Assembly: GCF_004342005.1 (NCBI RefSeq)
Contig: NZ_SMBX01000002.1
Coordinates: 248,001-312,000 of the forward strand
Direction: 5' to 3'
Source: Paracandidimonas soli
GTDB taxonomy: Bacteria; Pseudomonadota; Gammaproteobacteria; Burkholderiales; Burkholderiaceae_B
Length of the DNA stretch: 64,000 nt
How positions within the stretch are numbered: position 1 is the stretch's first letter; each line of letters begins with the position of its first letter. The notes under the pieces are model-generated. The model was given only the letters and a program-made list of their open reading frames with translations. It did no database searches and had not been told where the DNA came from. The translations under genes and the position numbers were made by a program. This document shows positions 55,561-64,000 of the stretch, in pieces.

Positions 55561-56976
55561 GTGCACGACAGCAGCCTGGCGCATGCGATGCCGAAGAAGC
55601 AAAAAACCGATCAGAGGGGAGAGGGCGGCTCCAGCACGTACGGACGGACGCTTGCGCCCGTTGCCGTACGCCCGCTGGCCGTCGTCGAGGTGCTTGCCGG
55701 CATGGCGCTGGTGCTGGCGTTGTGCCGCTTGATGCGGCCTGCCGATCCCTTGTTCCTGGAAATCGGATTTCCGTGGATATGGCTTGCCGCCACAGTGTTC
55801 GCTCTGCGTTATGGGGCCATCCTGGGCGTGCTTGCCGGATTGTGCATCGCGGCTGCCTGGTTCGTCTTCCACGGAGGCCAGGGAACGATGGCCTTTCCCG
55901 AAATGCTGTTTGCGGGCGGGATGGCGCAACTGGTCATTACGGGTCATTTCAGCGACATCTGGTCCGCGCGCGAAAGGCGCTTGCGCGCGATCAATGCCTA
56001 TCTGGACGACAGTCTGGTGGCGCTCACCAATAACCATTATCTGCTGCGGGTCTCGCACGAGCGCCTGGAGCGGGACATCCTGGGCAAGCCTTTCACGTTG
56101 CGCGACGCTATCGAGCGCGTGCGCAGCCTGCCGGCGGAGAACGCCTCCCGCGCAGTGCCCTCGTCCAGCCGTTCTTCCGGGGATGCCGCGCTGCCCAATG
56201 CCGATGTCGTCCTGGACTTTGCAGCCAGCGGCTGCCGTATCGGACAGGCCTCGATCTTCGCCATGACGGCGCAAGGCCTTGATCCGGCTCCCGCCGCATC
56301 TGTCGGCGCGCCGTTCAAGCCCGATACCGGCGATGCGCTGCTAAGGGAGTGCCTGCTGCAGAAGGATTTGCGGCATTTGCGCCAGACCGATGACGCGCAG
56401 GGCGGCTATCTGGTGTGCGCGCCTCTCCTGTCCGCATCGGGACGCCTGTTTGGCGTGCTGATCGTGCGCCAGATGGCGTTCCTGTCGCTCACGCATGAAA
56501 ATCTGCAGTTGCTGCTGGTGCTGTTGAGCTATTACGCCGATGGCCTTGAGCAGCATGCCCTGGTCGCGCCGGTGCAGAGCCGGTTGCCGCAGTGCCCTCA
56601 TGAGTTCGCGCTGGACCTGGCCAGGCTGGCGCATATACAGCGCTGCAGCGGAGTGCGCTCCATGATGGCGGGCATGGTGTTTCCCGTCGGCACGCTGGGC
56701 GATGCCATGATCGAGCAACTGACGAGGCAGCGCCGGATGCTGGATTTGCTGTGGGTCTACGATCAGGAGGAGGCGAGGGTGGCGATCGCGCTTCTGCCGC
56801 TGACGGACGAGGTGGGTGTCAACGGATATTTTTCGCGTATTGCACATGTGGCCCAGACGCAGTTCGGCGTGGATCTGGCGCAGTCCGGCGCCGTATCGCA
56901 CAGCGTCGCCGTGGATGCCGAGGCGTCCGCATATGGGTTGGAGTACCTTGTTTTGCGGTGCGGGCGCCATGATTAG
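55561..56976 (+). CDS. pelD: PelD, inner-membrane c-di-GMP receptor of the Pel system
   Basis: 471 aa from GTG 55561, with AAAGG just upstream; frame extension upstream overlaps pelC. Four TM segments between residues about 40 and 120, a GAF domain (about 170-325) and a degenerate GGDEF domain. The inhibitory-site motif RxxD is present as Arg392-Met-Leu-Asp395, the site that binds c-di-GMP in PelD. The catalytic GGDEF motif is absent, as expected. It turns Pel synthesis on when c-di-GMP rises, and a cyclase gene ends the same operon. Confidence 0.93.
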   Translation: MHDSSLAHAMPKKQKTDQRGEGGSSTYGRTLAPVAVRPLAVVEVLAGMALVLALCRLMRPADPLFLEIGFPWIWLAATVFALRYGAILGVLAGLCIAAAWFVFHGGQGTMAFPEMLFAGGMAQLVITGHFSDIWSARERRLRAINAYLDDSLVALTNNHYLLRVSHERLERDILGKPFTLRDAIERVRSLPAENASRAVPSSSRSSGDAALPNADVVLDFAASGCRIGQASIFAMTAQGLDPAPAASVGAPFKPDTGDALLRECLLQKDLRHLRQTDDAQGGYLVCAPLLSASGRLFGVLIVRQMAFLSLTHENLQLLLVLLSYYADGLEQHALVAPVQSRLPQCPHEFALDLARLAHIQRCSGVRSMMAGMVFPVGTLGDAMIEQLTRQRRMLDLLWVYDQEEARVAIALLPLTDEVGVNGYFSRIAHVAQTQFGVDLAQSGAVSHSVAVDAEASAYGLEYLVLRCGRHD

Positions 56977-57976
56977 GCTCCTGATCACCCTCCTTCTGGC
57001 CGCTTTGGCCGTGTTCGCCCAGTTCGAGGCGGCGGCGCCGCTGTTGCCGGGCTGGCGCGGGACGAGCGTATCCTGGCCGGTGCTGCTGGGCTGGCAGGCG
57101 CTGGCCGCCTTTGCCGCCGCGTTGTGCTTTGCCTGCTGCATGCCGGGAAAATCGCGCCGATACAGACGAGAAGTGTTCGTCCATGCCTTCTGCCTTTCCC
57201 TGTTCCTGCCGGTTGCGGGCCAGATCCTGTTCCTGTGCATGGTGCTGGCGCCTGCCATATTCCCCGGGGATGGACGCGGAGCTGAGTCGCAGGCGCTCGA
57301 AGCGCCCCGATTCATCCCGTCCCTGGCTTCGCATGTCTCCTACGGAACAGGGGCGCGCCTGCGGGTCCGGCTGAACAATCGCAGCGCCCTCGACGACGAC
57401 AGGGTGGGGGCCATGGTCGCCATGCGCTCCCTTCCCCTGAATGTGACCGGGGGGATGCTGCACGACCTGCTGTCGGATCCCCTGGAAGAAATACGGCTGC
57501 TGGCATACGGCATTCCGAATGCGGCCGAGAACCTCATCATGCAGAGGATTCTTGCCGTGTCGCGGCGCAGGGACATGGCCGCGACGGATGGAGAGAAATC
57601 CCTGTTGAGCAGCGAGCTGGCGGAATTGCATTGGGAACTGATCCACCAGAACCTGGCTCAGGGCGAACTGCGGCGCCATGCGCTGGAGCGGGTCGAGAGA
57701 TATGCGCGTTCCGCGTTGGCGCTGGATGAAAACAATGCGGCCATGTGGTATCTGCTTGGCCGCTGCGCCCTGCTGGACGGCAGGCCGCAGCAGGCCGAGG
57801 TTTTCCTGGAGCACGCCCAGGTCAGGCGGTTTCCGGCCCAGCGCCTGCTGCCCTGGCTGGCGGAGGCCGCCTTCATGCAGCGCGAATATTCGCGCATCGG
57901 CCCGATCATTGAACCATTGCGCGACGGCATCCTGCCGCCGGCGCTGCAAGCTAGCGTGCGCTACTGGACGACATGA
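56969..57976 (+). CDS. pelE: PelE, inner-membrane TPR protein of the Pel synthase
   Basis: 335 aa, overlapping pelD by 8 bp. Two N-terminal TM segments (about 5-20 and 30-55), a third hydrophobic stretch (about 72-95), then a TPR-like region (ERYARSALALDENNAAMWYLLGRCALLDGRPQQAEVFLEHAQ). It joins PelD, PelF and PelG in the inner-membrane synthase complex. Confidence 0.9.
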   Translation: MIRLLITLLLAALAVFAQFEAAAPLLPGWRGTSVSWPVLLGWQALAAFAAALCFACCMPGKSRRYRREVFVHAFCLSLFLPVAGQILFLCMVLAPAIFPGDGRGAESQALEAPRFIPSLASHVSYGTGARLRVRLNNRSALDDDRVGAMVAMRSLPLNVTGGMLHDLLSDPLEEIRLLAYGIPNAAENLIMQRILAVSRRRDMAATDGEKSLLSSELAELHWELIHQNLAQGELRRHALERVERYARSALALDENNAAMWYLLGRCALLDGRPQQAEVFLEHAQVRRFPAQRLLPWLAEAAFMQREYSRIGPIIEPLRDGILPPALQASVRYWTT

Positions 57977-59520
57977 AAACGCATCTGAACCGCCGGGCGC
58001 CTTCGGCCGATATCATCCTGCTGCTGGAGGGGACATTTCCCTACGTCCCCGGCGGCGTGTCGTCCTGGGTCGACAAGATGATACGGGCCTTTCCGCAATA
58101 CGCCTTCGCCCTGGTGTTCATGGGAGGCCGCCGCCAGGATTATGGCGATCCCTCCTACGCGCTTCCCGATAATGTGGTGCACTTCGAAGAGCATTTCATC
58201 CATGAAACCCCGGCTCCTCCTCCCATGCGGGCGAGCATGGGAAAACGCGACGCCTTTGCGAGCGTATCGCATATGCACGATGCGCTGCGCGAGCCGGAGA
58301 TGCGGGGCGCCATCGCCGGGCTGATGCGGGAACTGATGCCCATGCTGGCACCCAATGGCGGGCTGGGCGAGCAGGAGTTCCTGCATTCCGAATACTCATG
58401 GGAGATGATCAGTGAGCGATATGAGGCCTATTGCACGGATCCGTCGTTCACGGATTATTTCTGGACGATACGCATCATGCACAAACCCATATGGCAGCTG
58501 GTGCGCATCAGCGAGCAACTGCCCTCCGCCAGGATCTACCACACGGTGTCCACCGGCTATGCGGGATTTCTGGGGGCTTTGCTCAGTTTCCGGGGGCAGG
58601 GCCGCCTGCTGGTGTCGGAGCATGGTATCTACACCAAGGAACGCAAGATCGATCTGCTGCAAAGCCAATGGATACGCGACAACCGCGGGGTATTCGAAAG
58701 GGATACGAGCCGTGTCGGCTATCTGCAGGACCTTTGGGTGCGGTTTTTCGAGGCGCTGGGCCGTATCTGCTATGAAGCCGCCGACGACATCGTATCCTTG
58801 TACGAAGGCAATCGCATGCGCCAGATCCACGATGGCGCCAGCCGGGAGAAGACGCGCGTCATCCCCAACGGCATTGCGGTTTCGAGATTCGCGCCCTTGC
58901 GGGACCAGCGCGAGACTGGAACTGCGAAAGTCGTTGCATTCATCGGAAGGGTCGTGCCCATCAAGGACGTCAAGACATTCATCCGGGCGATTTTCGTGGC
59001 CAGCCGCAGCATGCCGGAGCTGGAAGGCTGGATCATCGGCCCCGATGGTGAGGATCCCCAATATGCGCAGGAGTGCCGCGACTTGGCCGCGAGCCTGGGA
59101 ATACAGGACAGGCTCAGATTCATGGGGATGCAGCGGGTCGACAGCTTCCTGCCCCAGGTCGGCCTGGTGGCCCTGAGCTCGATCAGCGAAGGGTTGCCGC
59201 TGGTGATCCTGGAAGCCTTTGCAGCAGGCGTTCCCGTCGTCACGACCGAGGTGGGCTGCTGCCGCAGCCTGATCGAAGGAAGGGACGAGGCCGACAGGGC
59301 GCTGGGCCGCGCCGGAGAATTGGTGCCCATCGCCAATCCCGATCTGTTCGCACAGGCGATCCTCGGCCTGCTGGAGCGGCCCGACGTCTGGCAAGCCGCC
59401 CAGGCGGCCGGAGTCGCCAGAGTGGAGCGCTATTACACCGATACCTTGATGCAGGACAGCTACCGGGAGCTGTATCTGAAGCTGATGCATAGGTCAGTTT
59501 TATCCGTGGAGGAGGGCTAA
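57973..59520 (+). CDS. pelF: PelF, GT4-family Pel glycosyltransferase
   Basis: 515 aa with the PelF N-terminus ADIILLLEGTFPYVPGGVSSWVDKMI and the GT4 C-terminal domain: VVAFIGRVVPIKDVKTFIRA, WIIGPDGEDPQYAQEC and the E-x7-E nucleotide-sugar motif SEGLPLVILEAFAAGVPVV. It polymerises Pel from UDP-activated N-acetylhexosamine in the cytosol. It overlaps pelE by 4 bp. Confidence 0.96.
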   Translation: MKTHLNRRAPSADIILLLEGTFPYVPGGVSSWVDKMIRAFPQYAFALVFMGGRRQDYGDPSYALPDNVVHFEEHFIHETPAPPPMRASMGKRDAFASVSHMHDALREPEMRGAIAGLMRELMPMLAPNGGLGEQEFLHSEYSWEMISERYEAYCTDPSFTDYFWTIRIMHKPIWQLVRISEQLPSARIYHTVSTGYAGFLGALLSFRGQGRLLVSEHGIYTKERKIDLLQSQWIRDNRGVFERDTSRVGYLQDLWVRFFEALGRICYEAADDIVSLYEGNRMRQIHDGASREKTRVIPNGIAVSRFAPLRDQRETGTAKVVAFIGRVVPIKDVKTFIRAIFVASRSMPELEGWIIGPDGEDPQYAQECRDLAASLGIQDRLRFMGMQRVDSFLPQVGLVALSSISEGLPLVILEAFAAGVPVVTTEVGCCRSLIEGRDEADRALGRAGELVPIANPDLFAQAILGLLERPDVWQAAQAAGVARVERYYTDTLMQDSYRELYLKLMHRSVLSVEEG

Positions 59521-59523
59521 GCC

Positions 59524-60903
59524 ATGGCCGGCGTCGGATTCCAGCTAAAGAGGCTATTGCGGCGCGACAGCCTGAGCTCGGATCTGTCGGCGTTCGTCTA
59601 TGCCGGCATCATCAGCGCGGGGCCTCTGATTCTGTCGATATTGGGCATACTGTTCATCGGCGCGCTCAGCCTGGGCGTCGTGGATCCGCCGGTATTGATC
59701 GTGCAGTTCCAGGTATCGGTAACTTACCTCATTTCCTTCAGCCTGGTGATCACCGGGGCCGTGCAGCTGCTGTTCACGCGTTTCATTTCCGACCGCCTGT
59801 TCCAGGGCCAGCATGACCGGGTCCTGCCCAATTACAACGGGATGATGGTGACTACGACCCTCTTCACCGGATCGCTGGCGGTGTGCCTGGCCATCTTCGC
59901 GTTCGACGGTACGAGCCTGTCGTATCGCGTGCTGATGGTGATGGGTTTCGTCATCGTGAGCAATATCTGGATATGCATCATCTTCCTGGCGAGTCTCAAG
60001 CGGTACTCGATCATCCTGGCTGCCTTTTTCGTGGGCTACACCGTCACTGTAGCGGTTGCCGCGGGCCTGAGCCGATACGGGCTGGAGGGACTGATGGCCG
60101 GCTTCGTCGCGGGGCATTTCGTCTTGCTGGCCTGCATGGCGGCGGTCATGCGCCGCGATCACATGTCAGGGGACAGGCGCTACATGGCGTTCGAGGTGTT
60201 CGACCGGCGCTATGTCTATCCCAGCCTGGTCATGGTGGGGCTGCTGTTCAACCTGGGCGTGTGGCTGGACAAGTTCATGTTCTGGTTCTCGGCCACGGGG
60301 ACCAGGGTGATAGGCCCCTTGCATGCTTCCGTGATCTACGATTTGCCGGTATTCCTGGCCTACCTGTGCATCATCCCGGGCATGGCCGTCTTCCTGTTGC
60401 GTCTGGAAACAGACTTTGCCGACAGCTACAACGCCTATTACTCCGCAGTACGCAATGGCTCCACCCTGTCGCACATCCGGGAGATGCGCAATGACATGGT
60501 GCGCGGCGCCAGGGCGGGGCTGTACGAGATACTGAAGATCCAGGCCGTGGTTACCCTGCTGGTTTTCGCCTTCGGCGACAGGCTGCTGGAGGCGGCGGGC
60601 ATTTCCGTGCTGTATCTGCCTCTGCTGCGGATCGATGTGGTGGCCGCCAGCCTGCAGGTGCTGTTCCTGGGGTGCCTGAACATTTTCCTGTATCTGGACC
60701 GCCGAGGCATCGTGCTTGCGCTGACGGCGCTGTTCGTGGGACTGAACGGCGCATTGACGTGGATTACGCTGGAGCTTGGCCCCAACACCTATGGCTATGG
60801 CTTCGCCGGCGCCCTGGTGATTGTCGTGCTCGTGGCGGTTTTCATGCTGAACCGGGGCTTCGACCGTCTGGAATATGAAACCTACATGCTGCAGAAGGCC
60901 TAG
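59524..60903 (+). CDS. pelG: PelG, Wzx-like membrane component of the Pel synthase
   Basis: 459 aa, about 12 TM segments, N-terminus MAGVGFQLKRLLRRDSLSSDL typical of PelG. It starts 3 bp after pelF and is the presumed inner-membrane conduit or activator for PelF. Confidence 0.95.
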   Translation: MAGVGFQLKRLLRRDSLSSDLSAFVYAGIISAGPLILSILGILFIGALSLGVVDPPVLIVQFQVSVTYLISFSLVITGAVQLLFTRFISDRLFQGQHDRVLPNYNGMMVTTTLFTGSLAVCLAIFAFDGTSLSYRVLMVMGFVIVSNIWICIIFLASLKRYSIILAAFFVGYTVTVAVAAGLSRYGLEGLMAGFVAGHFVLLACMAAVMRRDHMSGDRRYMAFEVFDRRYVYPSLVMVGLLFNLGVWLDKFMFWFSATGTRVIGPLHASVIYDLPVFLAYLCIIPGMAVFLLRLETDFADSYNAYYSAVRNGSTLSHIREMRNDMVRGARAGLYEILKIQAVVTLLVFAFGDRLLEAAGISVLYLPLLRIDVVAASLQVLFLGCLNIFLYLDRRGIVLALTALFVGLNGALTWITLELGPNTYGYGFAGALVIVVLVAVFMLNRGFDRLEYETYMLQKA

Positions 60904-60938
60904 GGCCTGTCGAAACTGAAAGGAGCCTCGCGCTGGTC

Positions 60939-61808
60939 ATGAAATCCGCCATGCCGTCCGTTCGCAAGATTCCCCTGTATGCCCGCATGGTCATGGGACT
61001 GTTCCTGTCCTTGCCCATCGGGGAAATGCAGGCCGGGGCGGAGTTTGCGGCCGACAGCATCGTATTCTATTACGGAGACCGGCCGGCGGTGGACCGGCTG
61101 AGCCGTTTCGACCTGGCAGTGGTCGAGCCCGACACAGGCTTTTCTCCGCCGAAGGAGGGAGAGACGCGGACGCGCTGGTTCGCCTATGTGAGCGTGGGCG
61201 AAGTGAGCCGCTCCAGGGAGTACTACAAGGCAATTCCGGCGTCGTGGATCGCGGGCTACAACAAGGAATGGCGGTCCGACGTCATCGACCAGACGGCGGA
61301 AGGATGGCCGGAGTTCATGACCGAACGCATCATCGCTCCTCTATGGAAGAGAGGCTACACCGGATTCTTCCTCGATACGCTGGACTCCTACCAGTTGGTC
61401 GCGCGGGATGCGCTGGACAGGCGCGACAGCCAGGCGGGGCTGATTGCCGTCATACGCGCGATACGGCAGCGCTTTCCAACGGCCCGCCTGATCCTGAATC
61501 GCGGGTTCGAGCTCCTGCCCGCCACGCACGAGCATGTGTACGCCGTCGCGTTCGAGTCGCTGTTCAAGGGCTGGAGCGAAGCGCGCGGCCAATACGTCGA
61601 CGTGCCCGAAGATGATCGCAAATGGCTGCTGGATAGAGTGGATGAGGTGAAGCGGCAATATGGGCTGCCGGTCATCGCCATCGACTATTGCCCGTCTGCG
61701 CAGTACCAGTGCCTGAAGGAGACCGTGGAGCGGATCCGGGCGCTGGACATGATCCCGTATGTGGGTGACGGCCGCCTGCAGCAAGTGAACGATGCCTTGC
61801 TGGATTGA
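60939..61808 (+). CDS. Standalone GH114 glycoside hydrolase (PelA-hydrolase-like)
   Basis: 289 aa; secretory leader to about residue 31 (ending MQAGAE), then one complete GH114 domain. Motifs VVEPDTGF, FAYVSVGEVSRSREYY, FFLDTLDSYQLV (Asp146, Asp149), RLILNRGFELLP, YAVAFESLFKGW (Glu206) and LPVIAIDYCP match the active hydrolase domain of PelA, including the residue equivalent to catalytic Glu218 of P. aeruginosa PelA. It should cut alpha-1,4-GalNAc-type Pel chains. Position right after pelG suggests it replaces the degenerate domain in this operon's PelA. Confidence 0.88.
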   Translation: MKSAMPSVRKIPLYARMVMGLFLSLPIGEMQAGAEFAADSIVFYYGDRPAVDRLSRFDLAVVEPDTGFSPPKEGETRTRWFAYVSVGEVSRSREYYKAIPASWIAGYNKEWRSDVIDQTAEGWPEFMTERIIAPLWKRGYTGFFLDTLDSYQLVARDALDRRDSQAGLIAVIRAIRQRFPTARLILNRGFELLPATHEHVYAVAFESLFKGWSEARGQYVDVPEDDRKWLLDRVDEVKRQYGLPVIAIDYCPSAQYQCLKETVERIRALDMIPYVGDGRLQQVNDALLD

Positions 61809-61827
61809 AGGCATGGAGGATATGTTT

Positions 61828-62820
61828 ATGGCCAATGCTGCGGATGGGTACGACGCCTCCATCAAGGGGGCTGATCGCCTCGCCAAGCAGATATTGCCGG
61901 CGCAGCTGGATCTGCTGCAGCTATTCCTGCCCATGGACTGCTGGATGGTGGGCAGGCGGGATGGCAAGCGGCTCGAGGTCGTCGCCACGCAGGGCGAAGC
62001 GGACGGGGTTTCCGCCATCTGCATGCGCAAGGCGCTTGCCAGCGATCGCTTGTCTTCCAGCATGGACGGCAGGCTGCACCGCTGGCCGGATCTGCAGGCC
62101 TGCCGCATGGCGCCGGTATGCGACCAGAAGAGGGCGTCGTGTCCGAAATATGTATTCAAGGCCTTCCTGCCCGACAGGCACGGCAATCTGACCGGTGTCG
62201 TCGCGGGCTTTCTGTTCAGGGAGGAGGGTCCGAGGGAGGTTCCTCTTTTCTGCGCGCCCGTGATCATGCTGTGCCTCAATACCATGGCCCATGCGCTCAG
62301 CCTGCAGGCCGATCTCGCCATGGCGGACAAGCTGATGCTGAAAGCCCAGCAGGGAGCCCGCATCGATCCTTTGACGGGGGTGCTGAACCGCGCGGGATGG
62401 GGGCTTGCGCTGAGCGGCGCGCGCAAGGCGGCGGGAGAAATTGCCGTTGCTTTTCTTGATCTTGACGATTTCAAGCGCATCAATGACACGCGCGGGCATC
62501 AGGCGGGCGACGACGTCCTGAAGATCACGGCCAGGGCGGTCAGGAAATCCCTGCGCTCGCATGACTGCGTGGCCAGGCTTGGCGGAGACGAGTTCGCCAT
62601 GCTGTTGCCGGATACGTCGCTTGCCGATGCCTGCAGCCTGGGCGAGCGCCTGTGCTGGCTGCTGGGGAAAAGAGGCATCATGGCTTCCATCGGCGTGGCG
62701 GCCAAGTCGGAAACCGGCTCCCTGCAGAAAGCGCTTGCGCTGGCGGATGCGAGAATGTACGAAAGCAAGCAGCAGCGGACGCACGACCTGGAAATCCGGG
62801 AGCGCAGGCAGACCATGTGA
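61828..62820 (+). CDS. Diguanylate cyclase (GGDEF) of the pel operon
   Basis: 330 aa from ATG 61828, with GGAGG at 61816 (ATGs at 61813 and 61822 are less well placed). An N-terminal region of about 155 residues looks GAF-like and carries a cysteine cluster (CRMAPVCDQKRASC) that could bind a metal or sense redox. The GGDEF domain has an intact active site (Gly252-Gly-Asp-Glu-Phe256) and I-site RSHD (Arg243, Asp246) five residues before it. It should make c-di-GMP with product feedback, feeding PelD locally. No EAL domain. Confidence 0.9.
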   Translation: MANAADGYDASIKGADRLAKQILPAQLDLLQLFLPMDCWMVGRRDGKRLEVVATQGEADGVSAICMRKALASDRLSSSMDGRLHRWPDLQACRMAPVCDQKRASCPKYVFKAFLPDRHGNLTGVVAGFLFREEGPREVPLFCAPVIMLCLNTMAHALSLQADLAMADKLMLKAQQGARIDPLTGVLNRAGWGLALSGARKAAGEIAVAFLDLDDFKRINDTRGHQAGDDVLKITARAVRKSLRSHDCVARLGGDEFAMLLPDTSLADACSLGERLCWLLGKRGIMASIGVAAKSETGSLQKALALADARMYESKQQRTHDLEIRERRQTM

Positions 62821-62966
62821 CCACGCGCCCAAGCGCAAGCCTCGGCCTTCAGACCGAGGTCGAGCAGTTCAGAGGGAGTGACTCACCCGCCCGCCCCGGG
62901 CGGCATGCCCGAGCCGATCCTGTCTACAATGCGGTCTTGCATTTCAATCGCGGGAAACCAGGCATC

Positions 62967-63467
62967 ATGGCAGACATCAGTATCCGTCCGGCGCAACGCG
63001 GCGACGCGGCGCTCATCCATCGTTTTATCGTCGATCTGGCCATTTATGAGAGGGCCGAGCACGAAGTCGAATCCGGCGTGGCGGATATCGAGCGCAGCCT
63101 GTTCGACGAGCCGAGGTCCAGCGCGGCCCTGATCTGCGAGGTGGACGGCAAGCCGGCGGGATTCGCCGTGTATTTCGCCAGCTATTCCACCTGGCTGGGC
63201 CATCACGGCATCTATCTGGAAGATCTGTATGTCTCGCCGGAATACCGTGGCCTGGGCGCGGGCAAGCGCCTGCTGCATGCCGTTGCCGGGATCGCCGTAC
63301 GGGAAGGCTGCAGGCGCATGGAGTGGAGCGTGCTCGACTGGAATGAGCCGGCCATTCGCGTCTATGAAGCCATAGGCGCGCAGCCTCAATCCGAATGGAC
63401 GCGCTACCGGCTGGCGGGCGACGCCTTGCTGGCGTTTGCCGCATCGGGGAACACCATTTCGGCGTAG
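62967..63467 (+). CDS. GNAT-family N-acetyltransferase
   Basis: 166 aa. The acetyl-CoA loop is LEDLYVSPEYRGLGAGKRLL and the C-terminal VLDWNEPAIRVYEAIGAQP is typical of the spermidine/thialysine acetyltransferase (SAT2-like) branch. The substrate is not certain. Its last 64 bp overlap the convergent lysP end. Confidence 0.88.
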   Translation: MADISIRPAQRGDAALIHRFIVDLAIYERAEHEVESGVADIERSLFDEPRSSAALICEVDGKPAGFAVYFASYSTWLGHHGIYLEDLYVSPEYRGLGAGKRLLHAVAGIAVREGCRRMEWSVLDWNEPAIRVYEAIGAQPQSEWTRYRLAGDALLAFAASGNTISA

Positions 63468-64000
63468 GGGATGATGCGAGAGCCCTTTACCAGGCGATAG
63501 CCCAGCCATATGCCCAGGAACAACGGCAGTCCGATATAGGTCGCCACAGCTCCGTTCCAGTCGATGCGGTCCTGCAGGAAGGCCTGGTAGTTCTGTCCCA
63601 GAGTGATGATCAGGCAGAGGATGAAGGCGAAGACCGGGCCGAACGGGAACAACTTCGACTGGTAAGGCAGGCTGGCCGGGTCATTGCCCTGCAGGACGTA
63701 GCCACGGCGAAAGCGGTAATGGCTGATGGCGATGCCCAGCCAGGCGATGAAGCCCGTCATGCCCGATGTGTTCAGCAGCCAGATGTAGACTGCATTGGGG
63801 CTGTAGACCGAGCTGACGAAGCACAGCGCGGCGATCAGCGTCGTCGCCAGCAGCGCGTAGCGCGGCACGCCATTGGCCGAGAGCCGGGCGAAGATCCGGG
63901 GCGCCTTGCCTTCCCGGGCCAGGTTGAAGAGCATGCGCGTCGAAGCATACATGCCGGAGTTGCCGGCGGACAGCACAGAAGTCAGCACGACGGCGTTCAT
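63404..64000 (-). CDS. lysP: Lysine-specific permease LysP, C-terminal part
   Basis: 198 codons visible; the gene continues beyond the window, so the Met at the very edge is internal. The segment MNAVVLTSVLSAGNSGMYAS, then RMLFNLAREGKAPRIFARLS, TSGMTGFIAWLGIAISHYRF and ILCLIITLGQNYQAFLQD follow LysP of the AAT family closely. Inner-membrane proton-lysine symporter. Its 3' end overlaps the acetyltransferase gene by 64 bp, tail to tail. Confidence 0.9.
   Translation of the reverse strand: MNAVVLTSVLSAGNSGMYASTRMLFNLAREGKAPRIFARLSANGVPRYALLATTLIAALCFVSSVYSPNAVYIWLLNTSGMTGFIAWLGIAISHYRFRRGYVLQGNDPASLPYQSKLFPFGPVFAFILCLIITLGQNYQAFLQDRIDWNGAVATYIGLPLFLGIWLGYRLVKGSRIIPYAEMVFPDAANASKASPASR

Noticed and set aside
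62840-62859. CCTCGG/CCGAGG hairpin after the diguanylate cyclase
   Set aside because: Only six base pairs and no T-run; insufficient for a terminator call.

Overview
The window is GC-rich (about 60% by eye) and gene-dense. It looks like a betaproteobacterium of the Alcaligenaceae (Bordetella/Achromobacter neighbourhood): FecI/FecR/TonB-receptor iron units, a sufBCDSUT operon with an Rrf2 regulator, a ProQ/FinO protein and the intergenic repeats all fit. The genus is inference. I see no rRNA, prophage, insertion sequence or CRISPR.

Positions 1-8500 hold two transport operons facing away from each other. On the minus strand an RpiR-type regulator leads a spermidine/putrescine-like ABC importer (permease, ATPase, permease, binding protein cut by the window edge). 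On the plus strand lie an FGGY sugar kinase and a three-part sugar ABC importer. Then come KtrAB potassium uptake, an Old Yellow Enzyme reductase, a Fur-controlled sigma/anti-sigma/siderophore receptor unit (12.2-16.7 kb), yqeY, yaeQ, an NCS2 nucleobase permease, mntP behind a manganese riboswitch, and a lone rmlD.

Positions 21.5-29.9 kb are devoted to Fe-S biogenesis: an Atm1-type exporter, then the Rrf2 regulator and sufB-C-D-S-U-T. A DUF2946 protein with an OprC-type copper receptor, proQ and an aldo-keto reductase follow.

Positions 34.8-42.0 kb encode what looks like a complete type XI (Slam) haemophore system: an STN-containing TonB receptor, a secreted haemophilin-like cargo, its Slam translocon and, convergent to them, a FecI/FecR pair. 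A strong hairpin separates cargo from Slam.

Positions 42.2-62.8 kb form a biofilm-matrix island. A tRNA-Pro and a LuxR-type regulator with a degenerate receiver are followed by a curli operon on the minus strand (csgE-F-G-A-H). It is back to back with a pel operon on the plus strand (pelABCDEFG plus a separate GH114 hydrolase and a diguanylate cyclase). PelA's own GH114 domain appears to have lost its catalytic glutamate while the separate GH114 keeps it, and PelB is enlarged by an internal duplication. The window ends with a GNAT acetyltransferase and the 3' part of lysP.

Two copies of an unusual dispersed element (a 100-bp conserved core between 31-nt inverted arms whose sequence differs but whose pairing is kept) lie at 11951-12113 and 17415-17575.
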